The notes under the pieces were generated by a model. It did no database searches, was not told the DNA's origin, and worked only from the letters and a program-made list of their open reading frames with translations. From Paraburkholderia phenoliruptrix (GTDB taxonomy: Bacteria > Pseudomonadota > Gammaproteobacteria > Burkholderiales > Burkholderiaceae): a DNA stretch of 64,000 nucleotides. Positions 35,267 through 44,567 of this stretch are shown here, piece after piece. A program made the position numbers and the translations under genes. The stretch spans positions 1-64,000 of the forward strand of contig NZ_CADIKB010000020.1 in the NCBI RefSeq assembly GCF_902859825.1, read 5' to 3'. The first letter of the stretch is position 1. Each line of letters opens with the position of its first letter.

Positions 35267-35506
35267 ATGCTGCGCTGGCTGATCGCCATCTTGTTTCTAG
35301 CCAACCTTCTGGCATTCGTCGCGGTCCGCGGCGTGTTCGGTCCGACGCCCACGGCAAGCGGAGGGGAACCCAATCACCTCAGCCGCGAAATTCACCCCGA
35401 CTGGCTGAAGGTGCGCCCCATCACCGCCGCCGAGGCAGGCGACCAGGCGGTCGTCGGCGCGCCGGCTCCGGCCGCGCCGATTGCGGCTTCGGCATTGCCG
35501 CAATAA
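35267..35506 (+). CDS. Small single-helix membrane protein
   Basis: A 79-residue protein. The N-terminal helix LRWLIAILFLANLLAFVAVRG is followed by a Pro/Ala-rich tail with a conserved-looking segment, HPDWLKVRPITAAEAGDQAV. In some beta-proteobacteria the gene after coaX encodes a SPOR-domain protein with a similar N-terminus; no SPOR domain is seen here. Downstream of coaX by 90 bp on the same strand. Confidence 0.7.
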   Translation: MLRWLIAILFLANLLAFVAVRGVFGPTPTASGGEPNHLSREIHPDWLKVRPITAAEAGDQAVVGAPAPAAPIAASALPQ

Positions 35507-35534
35507 AGCGCCCTGGCAAAAAGCGCGCTGGCAC

Positions 35535-36017
35535 TCAGCTCTGCGTGCGGACTTTCGTAAGCAATGCTGTGGTCGAGCGATCATGCTCGAACGGGATGGC
35601 CAGCGCCTTGCCGCCCCACCCTCGCACGATGGCCGACTCCGGCAACGCGTCCATGTCATAGTCGCCGCCCTTGACGAGCACGTCCGGGCGCAGCGCCGAG
35701 ATCAGTTCCACCGGCGTTTTTTCAGCAAAGCACACGACATAATCGACGCTTTCCAGCGCCGCGAGCAGCGCCATGCGGTCGGCTTCGCTGTTGATCGGCC
35801 GGTCGTCGCCCTTGCCGAGCATGCGGACCGACGCGTCGCTATTCACGCCGACAATCAGGCAAGCGCCTTGTGCTTTCGCATCCGCGAGATAGGTCACATG
35901 CCCGCGATGCAGGATGTCGAACACGCCGTTTGTAAATACGACCGGCGCCTTGAGCGTGGGGCGCAGCGCGACGAGCGCGTCGCGCGTGAGAATCTTGCGT
36001 TCGAAAATGGCAGCCAT
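35535..36017 (-). CDS. hldE2: D-glycero-beta-D-manno-heptose 1-phosphate adenylyltransferase
   Basis: A 160-residue nucleotidyltransferase: FTNGVFDILHRGHVTYL carries the HxGH motif, and KGDDRPINSEADR is typical of RfaE domain II. It makes ADP-heptose for LPS inner core. In E. coli this domain is fused to the kinase in HldE; here it stands alone, so the kinase (hldA) must be elsewhere. Confidence 0.93.
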   Translation of the reverse strand: MAAIFERKILTRDALVALRPTLKAPVVFTNGVFDILHRGHVTYLADAKAQGACLIVGVNSDASVRMLGKGDDRPINSEADRMALLAALESVDYVVCFAEKTPVELISALRPDVLVKGGDYDMDALPESAIVRGWGGKALAIPFEHDRSTTALLTKVRTQS

Positions 36018-36123
36018 GAGCGACGTGGAGGAGAGACAGAGGGAATGCCGTCACGACACAGCGCGCGCCGCATCGAACAGCTCCAACCGGACAAACGAAA
36101 AGGCAAAACAAAGCCGCTGAAAT

Positions 36124-36161
36124 AAAACGGCCCGGCAAGCTGTCAGCCGCCGGACCGTTTT
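36124..36161 (-). terminator. Rho-independent terminator of the ferritin-like gene
   Basis: Imperfect stem of AAAACGGCCCGGC and GCCGGACCGTTTT (one mismatch), followed on the minus strand by TTTTATTT. It lies in the 289-bp gap between hldE2 and the ferritin-like gene. Confidence 0.7.
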
Positions 36162-36306
36162 GAAGCTGTTTTTTAAAGCCGCTTCTTGAACTATTTAACC
36201 GTCCAACGCCGTCAAACCGCTTTGCCGCCTGAGCACGAGCCTTGCGCGGTGCCTGGCGGCCCGAAGTGGACCCGACACGGACGCGAAGTCGACGCGACGT
36301 GGGCCG

Positions 36307-37179
36307 TCAAGCCGGCTGTTCGGCCGATTTCTGGTCGGCCTGCAGCCGCGCCACGACTTCCTTGCGATAGCGGTTCAGTTCCTGCGCCGTGGTGAACGTG
36401 CGCTCGAAGAGCAGCGACAGGTTGTGCAGAATGCGCTCGACCACCTTCTTTTCCCAACCGTCGTCGAAACGGATCTGCTCGTCAAGCCAGCGCTCCAGCC
36501 ATTCGGGGTCGGGCAGACGCGACTGGATCGTGTCGCGCGGGAACAAAGCCTGGTTCACGTGCAGATTGGTGGGATGCAGCGGTTTTTCGGTGCGGCGCGC
36601 CGACGCCATCAGCACGCCGATCTTCGCAAAAGCCGCACGCGCGATGTCGCCGGTTTGCGCCATGGCTTTCTTCATGTAGCGCAAATACGCGCCGCCATGC
36701 CGCGCTTCGTCGCGCGAAATGGTTTCGTAGATGTGCTTGATGACCGGTTCGGTGTGCCACTCGGCCGCGCGGCGATACCAGTGATTCAGGCGAATCTCGC
36801 CGCAGAAGTGCAGCATCAGCGTTTCGAGCGGCGGCGCCGGGTCGAACTCGAAGCGCACAGCGTGCAGTTCTTCTTCAGTGGGGCACATTTCGGGCTTGAA
36901 GCGGCGCAGATATTCCATCAGCACCAGAGAATGCTTCTGCTCTTCGAAGAACCACACGCTCATGAATGCGGAAAAATCGCTGTCGTGATGGTTGTCACGG
37001 AGAAACATTTCCGTGGCGGGCAGCGCCGACCATTCGGTGATCGCGTTCATCTTGATCGTTGCGGCCTGCTCGTCGGTCAAGAGCGATGCATCGAACTTGT
37101 CCCAGGGAATGTCCTTCTCCATGTCCCATCGAACCGATTCGAGCGATTTATAAAGTTCCGGATAAAGCATGGTGTTCAT
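36307..37179 (-). CDS. Ferritin-like diiron protein (oxidase/desaturase type)
   Basis: A 290-residue helical protein. It has a full diiron ligand set: E49 in AITEWSALP, E80-x-x-H83 in FFEEQKHS, E128 in CGEIRLN, and E158-x-x-H161 in SRDEARHGG. That E...ExxH...E...ExxH pattern matches ferritin-like oxidases and soluble acyl-ACP desaturases. Substrate unknown; a role in lipid desaturation or oxidative stress is possible. The ATG at 37179 begins MNTMLYPELY. Codon use is normal for the chromosome. Confidence 0.75.
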   Translation of the reverse strand: MNTMLYPELYKSLESVRWDMEKDIPWDKFDASLLTDEQAATIKMNAITEWSALPATEMFLRDNHHDSDFSAFMSVWFFEEQKHSLVLMEYLRRFKPEMCPTEEELHAVRFEFDPAPPLETLMLHFCGEIRLNHWYRRAAEWHTEPVIKHIYETISRDEARHGGAYLRYMKKAMAQTGDIARAAFAKIGVLMASARRTEKPLHPTNLHVNQALFPRDTIQSRLPDPEWLERWLDEQIRFDDGWEKKVVERILHNLSLLFERTFTTAQELNRYRKEVVARLQADQKSAEQPA

Positions 37180-37781
37180 AGTCCCACCCCTGTTCTGCAC
37201 ATACTGTGTGTGTCTGTCACTACTACGTGTAGCACTCTTGCTGACGACGAACGAGACGCACCGGGTGTTGTGCCCGAGTGCCGCGCCGCTCGCCGGCCAA
37301 GCCTTCAATTTTACGCGGTAACCGGCCGCACGGATGCCCGGGCAGCGAAGAAGTCCGGGCGCTTGCGCGAAGAGCGGCTAACACGACATTCCACGCTCGA
37401 ATAGCGCGCTGCGCGGCCAACCGTGGGTGAGGGATACGTGAGGGATACCCTATGCCTGAGGTCGAGCCAGTTTGCGATGAAAACCGCACCGTCCAGCCCT
37501 GCGCCGGTCGTGCCGGCGGCGAATGGAGCAAGGGCGGCTGGATTGGTTGTTTTCAGCGCACGCCCAAAAGCCAAACAAAGACCTTCCAATGATAGCACGC
37601 TGGCTTCTTCAAACCCGCCCGGGGACAGACGCAATTCGGATGCCTGATTGACCTGTCTCAATGAAACGCCGAATCCGCCGAGTGTGCCGCGCGATCGGCG
37701 TCAAAACCATGACAGCCGGCGATTTCGCTCTGTTGTTTGGCGCCGACAGTTGGAGCACGCCGCCGCCCGGCGCGCCGGCTC
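37180..37781. other. About 600-bp gap between the ferritin-like gene and phaM
   Basis: The first 80 bp should hold the promoter of the ferritin-like gene. The rest carries no ORF with coding character in any frame. An 11-bp direct duplication GTGAGGGATAC occurs at 37427-37437 and 37438-37448. It could be a decayed gene or a noncoding RNA locus. Confidence 0.5.
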
Positions 37782-38645
37782 CTACAGAGACTTTTTCGGC
37801 GCCTTGGACGCAGTGCTGCCCGTGCCCGTGGCGGCGCGCTTTGTCGCAGCCGGTGCGCGCTTCGCCGCCGGGCGTTTTTCGGCGGCTTCGGCTGGTCCGT
37901 TGGATTCGCCGGAAGCCGCGGCCGGCGCGTCGGCGGGCGATGGGCGCGGCACGTCCGTCGCGCCGCCGACCGCCTCCGCCGCCTCGTCTGCCGGGTCCCC
38001 GGTCGAGTCAGACGGCGCGTCCGCGGCGTCCGCGGCGGCGGCCGCCGGCTGGGTCATCGCGAATTGGGCGATCTGATTGAATTGCGATTGCAGCAGGTTC
38101 CACCATGCCGATGCGTCGAAGCTCGGCGCGGCGGGCGCGGCTTCCTCGTCGGCCGGCGGCTCTGCGGCGCGCGCACTTTCCGTGGCGGCGGAACTGGAAC
38201 CGGAAGCCGAAGCACCCGCCTGCGGATGCGGCCAGCCGCTCGCCGGCGACGGCCTCGGCGCGGGCGCCGGCGCTTCAGGCGCCGCAGGCTGCGCCATCGA
38301 CTGTTGCGCGAACGCGCCGAACGCGCGCAGCGTCGCCAGCGTCGCGCGCTGTACTTCCAGCGCCTGAATAGCCGACTGCAGCATGTTCAGGTTCAGCTTG
38401 AGCCATTGCTCGACGGCGCGCATGTCGGTGATGCGCTTGTCGAGTTCCTCGACGTTGGTGAGCGGCGCCATCATGTCGGACATCATCGAGAGCGACGGTC
38501 CGAGGCCCGCGCCCGGCTGCGCGCCCGCAAACGCGGAGCCGAACGGCGAGAGGCGCATCATGCCCCACATGCGGTCGAGCATTTCGGCCGGCGGAAAGCC
38601 GGGGAAACCGGAAAACGGCGGCGTGGAGCCAGGTGTGTCGGTCAT
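37782..38645 (-). CDS. phaM: PhaM-type polyhydroxyalkanoate granule protein
   Basis: A 287-residue protein. The N-terminal region (PPAEMLDRMWGMMRLSPFG and VEELDKRITDMRAVEQWLKLNLNMLQSAIQALEVQRATLATL) is the PhaM/granule-binding type. A long Ala/Pro/Glu-rich linker leads to a histone H1-like basic tail (AAKRAPAATKRAATG) that could bind DNA. In Ralstonia PhaM tethers PHB granules to the nucleoid and activates PhaC. The name is by resemblance; the low-complexity tail makes similarity searches noisy. Confidence 0.8.
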   Translation of the reverse strand: MTDTPGSTPPFSGFPGFPPAEMLDRMWGMMRLSPFGSAFAGAQPGAGLGPSLSMMSDMMAPLTNVEELDKRITDMRAVEQWLKLNLNMLQSAIQALEVQRATLATLRAFGAFAQQSMAQPAAPEAPAPAPRPSPASGWPHPQAGASASGSSSAATESARAAEPPADEEAAPAAPSFDASAWWNLLQSQFNQIAQFAMTQPAAAAADAADAPSDSTGDPADEAAEAVGGATDVPRPSPADAPAAASGESNGPAEAAEKRPAAKRAPAATKRAATGTGSTASKAPKKSL

Positions 38646-38760
38646 GCTTGTCGCCTCGCTGCATTAACGGAAAAGCGCGGAAGAAGGGAGCACAAAACAG
38701 CAACGGCCGCGCAGACGGATCCGATCATACCGCGCGACGCGCCACGATCCCACCCGGCTG

Positions 38761-39612
38761 TCACCGCGCGCGCCATGGGTCGGCGCCGCCGAAATCCGGC
38801 GCGCGCCGCTCGCGCAACGAACTCACGCCCTCGCGCACGTCCGGTCCGGCGAAGCCCATGAATTCGAGCGCGAGCGACGTATCGAAGGCCGGGCCCGCTG
38901 CGCGCAGCCAGTTGTTCAACGCATACTTGGTCCAGCGGATGGCGGTTTGCGAACCGTGAGCGAGTTTCTGCGCGACCTCAAATGCCTTCGGCAGCAGATC
39001 GTTTTCGTCGACGGCGAGCGATACGAGGCCGATGCGCTCCGCCTCCGCGCCGCTCACCGGCTCGCACAGCATCAGGTAATACTTGGCCTTGGCCATGCCG
39101 CACAGAAGCGGCCAGACAATCGCCGCGTGGTCGCCTGCGGCCACACCGAGCCGCGTATGCCCGTCGATAATGCGCGCGGTTTTCGACGCGATCGAGATGT
39201 CCGCAAGCAGCCCCGCGACGAGGCCCGCGCCGACCGCCGGACCGTGCATGGCCGATACGATCGGCTTACTGCAATTGATCACGTTGTAGACAAGATCGCG
39301 AGCCTCGCGCCACACGCGCGCCCGCACGTCGAAATCGGTCGCCATGTCTTCCACGAGTTGCAGATCGCCGCCGGCTGAGAAGCCCTTACCCTCGCCGCGA
39401 ATGATCGCCACGCGCGTGTCCGGATCGCGGTCGATGTCGCGCCAGATTTCCGCGAGCTCGTAATGCATGCGCGCATCCGCGGTCGCGAGGGCGCTCCTGT
39501 TCGCGCCCTCGCCGCTCATCACCACTTCGAGCACGCCATGCGGACGGCGATGCAGTTGAAGCGAGCGGTAATGCGCGTAAAAGGCGTCGTTGGTGTGAGG
39601 TTGCTGGGACAT
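38761..39612 (-). CDS. Enoyl-CoA hydratase/isomerase family protein
   Basis: A 283-residue crotonase-fold enzyme. IIRGEGKGFSAGGDLQL forms the first oxyanion-hole strand and HGPAVGAGLVAGLLADISIAS the second. HTRLGVAAGDHAAIVWP replaces the usual Glu with Asp in one catalytic position. The ATG at 39612 (MSQQPHTNDAF) was chosen; the open frame upstream is GC-driven. Probably fatty- or aromatic-acid beta-oxidation; the exact substrate is unknown. Confidence 0.85.
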   Translation of the reverse strand: MSQQPHTNDAFYAHYRSLQLHRRPHGVLEVVMSGEGANRSALATADARMHYELAEIWRDIDRDPDTRVAIIRGEGKGFSAGGDLQLVEDMATDFDVRARVWREARDLVYNVINCSKPIVSAMHGPAVGAGLVAGLLADISIASKTARIIDGHTRLGVAAGDHAAIVWPLLCGMAKAKYYLMLCEPVSGAEAERIGLVSLAVDENDLLPKAFEVAQKLAHGSQTAIRWTKYALNNWLRAAGPAFDTSLALEFMGFAGPDVREGVSSLRERRAPDFGGADPWRAR

Positions 39613-39680
39613 GATGAGCGATCCGTGTTTGCGTGCGAGTGCGTGTCGGTGCGCCGTCGAGTCGTTGCGTCGCGGCCTCT

Positions 39681-40937
39681 TCAGCGCGGCTGATAAACCC
39701 ATTTGCCGTTCTTGATTTCGACCATCACGCGTGCGCGCTGGTCGAGGCCGAGGTGATCCGCGGCGCTCATGTTGACCACGCCGTTGGTGTCCGCAAGGCC
39801 ACGCGTGGCTTCGAGCGCGTCGCGCAACGCGCGGCGGAATTCCGGCGTGCCGGGCGACGCCGCTTTCAATGCGATAGGCACCGCGTGATTGAGCAGCATG
39901 CCCGCATCCCACGTGTAGGAGCCGAAAGCCGACACGGTGCCGGGACCGCGCAGCGCCTCGAAACGCGCGATGTAGTCGAGCGCAAGGCGCTTCGCCGGAT
40001 GATCCGCCGGCAATTGCGCTGCCACGAGCACAGGGCTCGCGGGCAGGAACGTACCGTTGCAGTCGGCGCCGCACACGCGCAGGAAGTCGTTATTGCCCAC
40101 ACCGTGGTTGTGATAGATCAGCCCTTTGTAGCCGCGCTCCCTAAGCGTCTTCGGCGGCAGCGCGGCGGGCGTGCCGGCCGCCCCCACAACGACGGCATCC
40201 GGATGCGTCGCGAGAATTTTCAGCACCTGGCCCGTCACGCTCGGGTCCGTACGATTGAAGCGCTCGCTCGCCACCATCTCCATGTGATGCAATTGTGCGA
40301 ACTTCGCGACTTCGGCGTAAAAAGTCTCGCCGAGCGCGTCCGCCTGGCCGATGAACGCGACGGTTTTCACGCCGTGCGTGCTGGCATGCTCGGCAATCGC
40401 CGAAGCCATCATCGCGTCCGTTTGCGGCGTCTTGAAGACCCAATGGCGTTTCGCGTCCACCGGTTCAATGATTTTTGCCGACGACGCGAGCGAGATCATC
40501 GGCGTCGTTCCATCCGCCACGACGTCGATCATTGCGAGCGAGTTCGGCGTGATCGACGAGCCGATGATCGCGTCGACGTGGTTTTCGGAGATCAGCTTCT
40601 TGGTGTCCTGCACGGCCTGGGTCGTGTCCGACGCATCGTCGAGCACGATATAGTCGACGCTCTGGCCGGCGATCTGCTTCGGCAACAGCGTGGCCGTATC
40701 GCGCGCGGGAATACCGAGCGACGCCGCCGGCCCCGTCAGCGACAGCACGAGCCCGATCTTCACCTGCGCCAGTGCGACAGCCGGCGACAGGCCTGCAAGC
40801 GTCGCAACCAGCAAGGCCGGGCGACGCACGAGGCGCGCGAACCGCCTGATGGGCCCGAATTGCTGCAACCGCTCGCGCCACGCGCGGCCATCTGCATTAC
40901 CCGGCCATCCCGCTTCAAACGATCCAGCTCGCCGCAT
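39681..40937 (-). CDS. Branched-chain amino acid-type ABC binding protein (LivK-like)
   Basis: A 418-residue periplasmic binding protein. A basic region then a signal segment (LLVATLAGLSPAVALA) leads into QVKIGLVLSLTGPAASLG, the type I periplasmic binding fold. The N-terminus upstream of the signal is long, so the real start may be a later codon. No permease or ATPase genes adjoin. It may serve aromatic or amide uptake together with the neighbouring hydratase and FAH genes, but that is a guess. Confidence 0.82.
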   Translation of the reverse strand: MRRAGSFEAGWPGNADGRAWRERLQQFGPIRRFARLVRRPALLVATLAGLSPAVALAQVKIGLVLSLTGPAASLGIPARDTATLLPKQIAGQSVDYIVLDDASDTTQAVQDTKKLISENHVDAIIGSSITPNSLAMIDVVADGTTPMISLASSAKIIEPVDAKRHWVFKTPQTDAMMASAIAEHASTHGVKTVAFIGQADALGETFYAEVAKFAQLHHMEMVASERFNRTDPSVTGQVLKILATHPDAVVVGAAGTPAALPPKTLRERGYKGLIYHNHGVGNNDFLRVCGADCNGTFLPASPVLVAAQLPADHPAKRLALDYIARFEALRGPGTVSAFGSYTWDAGMLLNHAVPIALKAASPGTPEFRRALRDALEATRGLADTNGVVNMSAADHLGLDQRARVMVEIKNGKWVYQPR

Positions 40938-41055
40938 GGTGTCTCCTCACATGAGTTTTTCGTTCTGATTTACCGCCGATGCCGTCGCGCCAGTCAGTGT
41001 AGCGGCGCGCGACAGCGGCAACATCGGGCGAAACCCTTTCGGCAAACTGACCGCG

Positions 41056-42039
41056 TCACTCGAGCGGCGCGATGCTCTGCTCGATGGCACCGAAAATCGA
41101 CTTGCCCGCTTCGTCGAACATCTCGATCTTGACGGTGTCGCCGTACTTCATGAACTCGGTCTGCGGCGCGCCGTGCTCGATGGTTTCGAGGCAGCGCTTT
41201 TCGGCGATACAGCAGTAGCCGCGCTTCGCGTCCTTGTTCGACACCGTGCCCGAGCCGACAATCGTGCCCGCGCGCAAGTTGCGCGTTTTGGCCGCGTGCG
41301 CGATCAGTTGCCCGAAGTGAAACACCATATCGGTACCGGCGTCCGGTTGACCGACCTTCTTGCCATTCCAGTGGACGATCATTGGCCGGTGCACCCGGCC
41401 TTCGCGCCAATGTTCGCCGAGCTCGTCGGGCGTGACCGCAACGGGCGCGAACGACGTGGCCGGCTTGCTCTGGAAAAAGCCGAAGCCCTTGGCAAGTTCA
41501 GCGGGAATCAGGTTGCGCAGCGAGACGTCGTTGACGAGCGTCACGAGCCGCACGCTTCTCAACGCCTGCTCAGGCGCGACGCCCATCGGCACATCGCCCG
41601 TGATCACTGCAACTTCTGCCTCGAAGTCGATGCCGAACGCTTCGGATGCGCACACCACGTCGTCTTTCGGCCCGATGAAGTCGTCGCTGCCACCTTGATA
41701 CATGAGCGGATCGGTCCAGAATTCCGGCGGCATCTCCGCGCCGCGCGCGCGCCGCACGAGCTCGACGTGATTGACATACGACGAGCCGTCAGCCCACTGG
41801 AATGCGCGCGGCAGCGGCGCCATGCAGTCGCTCGCGTCGAACGAAAACGTGTTGCGCGCGCGGCCCTGGTTGAGCGCGTCGTACAGGTCGTGCAATTGCG
41901 GCGCGTAGAAGGTCCAGTCGTCGAGCACGCGCTGCAACGTGGGCGCAATGGCGTCGGCAACGGCGGCGGTGTGCAGGTCGCGCGACACGACGATCAGTTG
42001 ACCGTCGCGCGTGCCGTCCTTCAGCGTGGCAAGTTTCAT
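41056..42039 (-). CDS. Fumarylacetoacetate hydrolase family protein
   Basis: A 327-residue FAH-fold enzyme. The metal-binding acids lie in EAFGIDFEAEVAVI and LVNDVSLRNLIP. The family cleaves C-C bonds of diketo acids in aromatic catabolism (fumarylacetoacetate, acylpyruvate). Divergent from an IclR-type regulator, which is a common arrangement for such catabolic genes. Confidence 0.88.
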   Translation of the reverse strand: MKLATLKDGTRDGQLIVVSRDLHTAAVADAIAPTLQRVLDDWTFYAPQLHDLYDALNQGRARNTFSFDASDCMAPLPRAFQWADGSSYVNHVELVRRARGAEMPPEFWTDPLMYQGGSDDFIGPKDDVVCASEAFGIDFEAEVAVITGDVPMGVAPEQALRSVRLVTLVNDVSLRNLIPAELAKGFGFFQSKPATSFAPVAVTPDELGEHWREGRVHRPMIVHWNGKKVGQPDAGTDMVFHFGQLIAHAAKTRNLRAGTIVGSGTVSNKDAKRGYCCIAEKRCLETIEHGAPQTEFMKYGDTVKIEMFDEAGKSIFGAIEQSIAPLE

Positions 42040-42064
42040 GGAGAGATGAACCGTGTTAGTGACG

Positions 42065-42079
42065 ATAGAGGGAATCTAT
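42065..42079. promoter_or_regulatory. Candidate IclR-type operator
   Basis: ATAGA and TCTAT, 5 bp apart, form a short inverted repeat in the space between the divergent FAH and IclR genes. The arms are short, so confidence is low. Confidence 0.3.
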
Positions 42080-42196
42080 TCTACGATGGTGAATCGGCGC
42101 TGCCCAAGCCCGGCTTGCCGGCGCCGCACGGCAGGCCCGTTCGCGCCCTGCCGCAGCCGGTTCCTTTCCCACTGATTCTGAACGCGCTTCGCGCCT

Positions 42197-43090
42197 TTGC
42201 TCATGCCGCACACTGCCCGCTCCGGCGCAATGTCCCACGCCCCGGCCGCCGCCGAACCGCTCGACGCCCCCGAAACCGACGACGATTCCGCCGAGGCCGG
42301 CGAGGAAAAGCTGCGCTCCGGCATCCAGTCGATCGAAGTCGGCTTCAGGCTGCTCGACGTGCTGACTCACGAGCCGCGCGCGATGATGCTGCGCGATCTT
42401 GCACAGCGCGCCGGCATGAGTCCGGCGAAAGCGCATCGCTATCTGGTCAGCTTTCTGCGGCTCGGCGTCGTCGCGCAAGATCCCTTGTCGGGACGCTATG
42501 AACTCGGCGGCTTTGCCCTGCAACTGGGACTCGCGCGCCTCGCCCGCGTCGACGGCGTGAAGCTCGCGCGCATTGCACTTGCCGAATTGCGCGATCGCCT
42601 GGACCTGACGGTCGGCATCGCCGTGTGGGGCAATCAGGGGCCGACCATGGTTCACTGGATGGAGTCGAGTCATCCGGCAAAGGCGTCGCTCAAGCTCGGC
42701 GACGTCATGCCGCTGCTCAGTTCCGCCACGGGCTTGCTGTTCGCGGCCTACCTGCCGGCGGGCAAAACTGCGGCGATGCTCGAACGCGAGCTGGCCGACA
42801 CGCGCCGCTCGTCGCACCTCGGGGTGCCGCGCACGCGCGAGGAAGTCGAACGCGTGCTTGCGCAGGTGCGCGAGCACGAAGCGGCGCGCGTCGAAGGGAT
42901 GTTGCTGCCGACTATTCACGCCTTCTGCATGCCGGTATTCGACTCGACCGGCGCGCTGGCGCTCGGTCTCGTCGCGCTCGGTCACGAAGGCGCGTTCGAC
43001 ATTAGCTGGGGCGGCGAAATCGACACCGCGCTGCGCGAGTGCGCGCAAAAGCTCTCGTACGAGCTCGGGTATAGTCCGACGCCGCGCTAA
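42197..43090 (+). CDS. IclR-family transcriptional regulator
   Basis: A 297-residue regulator. The winged helix (SIEVGFRLLDVLTHEPRAMMLRDLAQRAGMSPAKAHRYLVSFLRLGV) spans about residues 43-90; the ligand-binding GAF-like domain follows. The start may instead be the ATG at 42230 (MSHAPAAAEP). It probably regulates the divergent FAH gene by responding to an aromatic-pathway intermediate. Confidence 0.85.
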   Translation: MLMPHTARSGAMSHAPAAAEPLDAPETDDDSAEAGEEKLRSGIQSIEVGFRLLDVLTHEPRAMMLRDLAQRAGMSPAKAHRYLVSFLRLGVVAQDPLSGRYELGGFALQLGLARLARVDGVKLARIALAELRDRLDLTVGIAVWGNQGPTMVHWMESSHPAKASLKLGDVMPLLSSATGLLFAAYLPAGKTAAMLERELADTRRSSHLGVPRTREEVERVLAQVREHEAARVEGMLLPTIHAFCMPVFDSTGALALGLVALGHEGAFDISWGGEIDTALRECAQKLSYELGYSPTPR

Positions 43091-43131
43091 CGCATCGCTC
43101 CGCTTTCCGCCGCGCCTTCATTTTTTCGCCG

Positions 43132-44400
43132 ATGGCCTTACCTTCCGCCGCACGTCCTTCCAGTCTCACGCCGCCCGGCGAGCCGCGCGCGCGTTGGCGC
43201 GCGTGGCGCTGGATTGCCGTGCTGCTGGTCGTCAGCCTGCTTCACTGGATTGCCGCACAGTGGGTGGAGCGTCATCGCGCAACACTGAATCCCACGGACG
43301 ACGAACACGTGCCCGTGCAGGTCGCGCTGCTCAAGCCGGAACGTATCGAGCGCAATCCGGCGGCTGCGGCATCGGTGGCGCCCGCGCAGCCGCCGAAGCG
43401 CCAACCCGCCGCCAGCAAGCCCCGCGAACATGTGCTGACCGCCTTGCAACCCGCGGACAAAGCGCCAGCGCAAGCGGCAACTGCGACCTCGGACGCCGCC
43501 GCGAGCGAGCCCGCGGCAAACGTAGTGCCCGCGAATGCGGCAAGCGCCGCGAGCGCAGCGTCGGGCGATGCCAATGCCAATGCAACGGCAAGCGCAAACG
43601 CGAGCGCCGATGCGCCCCAAGCCGCATCAGGCGTGAAGTTTTCGATCCCGCCATCGGGCGATCTTCAGTACGACACTTTTTACAACGGCGTGCGCAACCA
43701 GCCCGGCACGATCCATTGGACAAGCAGCGCACAGCGTTACGAGATGGTGGTTTCGGTGCCCTTACCCTTTGTGGGCACCTTCGTCTATTCGAGCCATGGC
43801 CGTATCGACGCATTCGGGCTCGCGCCCGAGCAATACGTGGAAAAGCGCGGCCGTCGCGCGGAAGACATCTCGATCTTCAATCGCACCGACAAAAAGATCG
43901 CGTTCACGCGCACGCCGGCCACGCTGCCGCTGCCCGACGGCGCACAGGACCGCTTCAGCATGGTGATGCAACTGGCAAGCCTCGTGCGTGGCGACCCCGA
44001 CGCGTACAAGCCGGGCGTCACGCGGCAGTTCTTCGTGGTGGACAGCGACAGCGGCGAGAACTGGCCAGTCGAGACCATCGGCGACGAAACGATTCGCACC
44101 GCGCAAGGCTATCTGCAAACGCGCCATTTCAAGCGCCTGCCGCGCCGCGAAGGCGACCGGCGCCGCATCGACGTGTGGCTCGCGCCGTCGCTCGGCTGGC
44201 TGCCCGCGCGGCTCGTGCAGACGGAGCCGAACGGCACCCAGTTCGAACTCGTATGGCGCGGCAAGCTGAACGCCGATAGCGGCGGGGGCGCGGATTCGCC
44301 GACCGGTTTGCCGAACGCCTCAGGAGACGCTTCTCTTCCAGATGCACCAGCCGATTCGACCGGTCCCGGCGGCGACGCTTCGGGCAACATCAAGCCGTAA
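43132..44400 (+). CDS. DUF3108-domain protein
   Basis: A 422-residue protein. One N-terminal helix (WIAVLLVVSLLHWIAAQWVE) precedes a low-complexity Ala/Pro/Asn-rich linker (residues about 60-160). Then comes the DUF3108 beta domain (IPPSGDLQYDTFYNGVRNQPGTIHWTSSAQRYEM) in the periplasm, ending in a Gly/Asp-rich tail. Role unknown; DUF3108 proteins are often linked to envelope or LPS genes. Confidence 0.8.
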   Translation: MALPSAARPSSLTPPGEPRARWRAWRWIAVLLVVSLLHWIAAQWVERHRATLNPTDDEHVPVQVALLKPERIERNPAAAASVAPAQPPKRQPAASKPREHVLTALQPADKAPAQAATATSDAAASEPAANVVPANAASAASAASGDANANATASANASADAPQAASGVKFSIPPSGDLQYDTFYNGVRNQPGTIHWTSSAQRYEMVVSVPLPFVGTFVYSSHGRIDAFGLAPEQYVEKRGRRAEDISIFNRTDKKIAFTRTPATLPLPDGAQDRFSMVMQLASLVRGDPDAYKPGVTRQFFVVDSDSGENWPVETIGDETIRTAQGYLQTRHFKRLPRREGDRRRIDVWLAPSLGWLPARLVQTEPNGTQFELVWRGKLNADSGGGADSPTGLPNASGDASLPDAPADSTGPGGDASGNIKP

Positions 44401-44567
44401 TCGCGCACCTGCCGACCGACGGCAAAAAGGCAAGCCCTGCACCCGAATGGTGCCTCGGCGATTGCACGAAACTTCCGTCTTGCCGCCGACTCTGCATCAT
44501 CTGATGCAACCGTTCGGCGGCACGAGCCGACGGATTCTTCCCCTGCGTTCTCCTTGAAGGAGCCTGC

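Noticed and set aside
37311..37661. 116-codon minus ORF in the gap before phaM
   Set aside because: No recognisable domain and poor codon bias; kept as an empty region.
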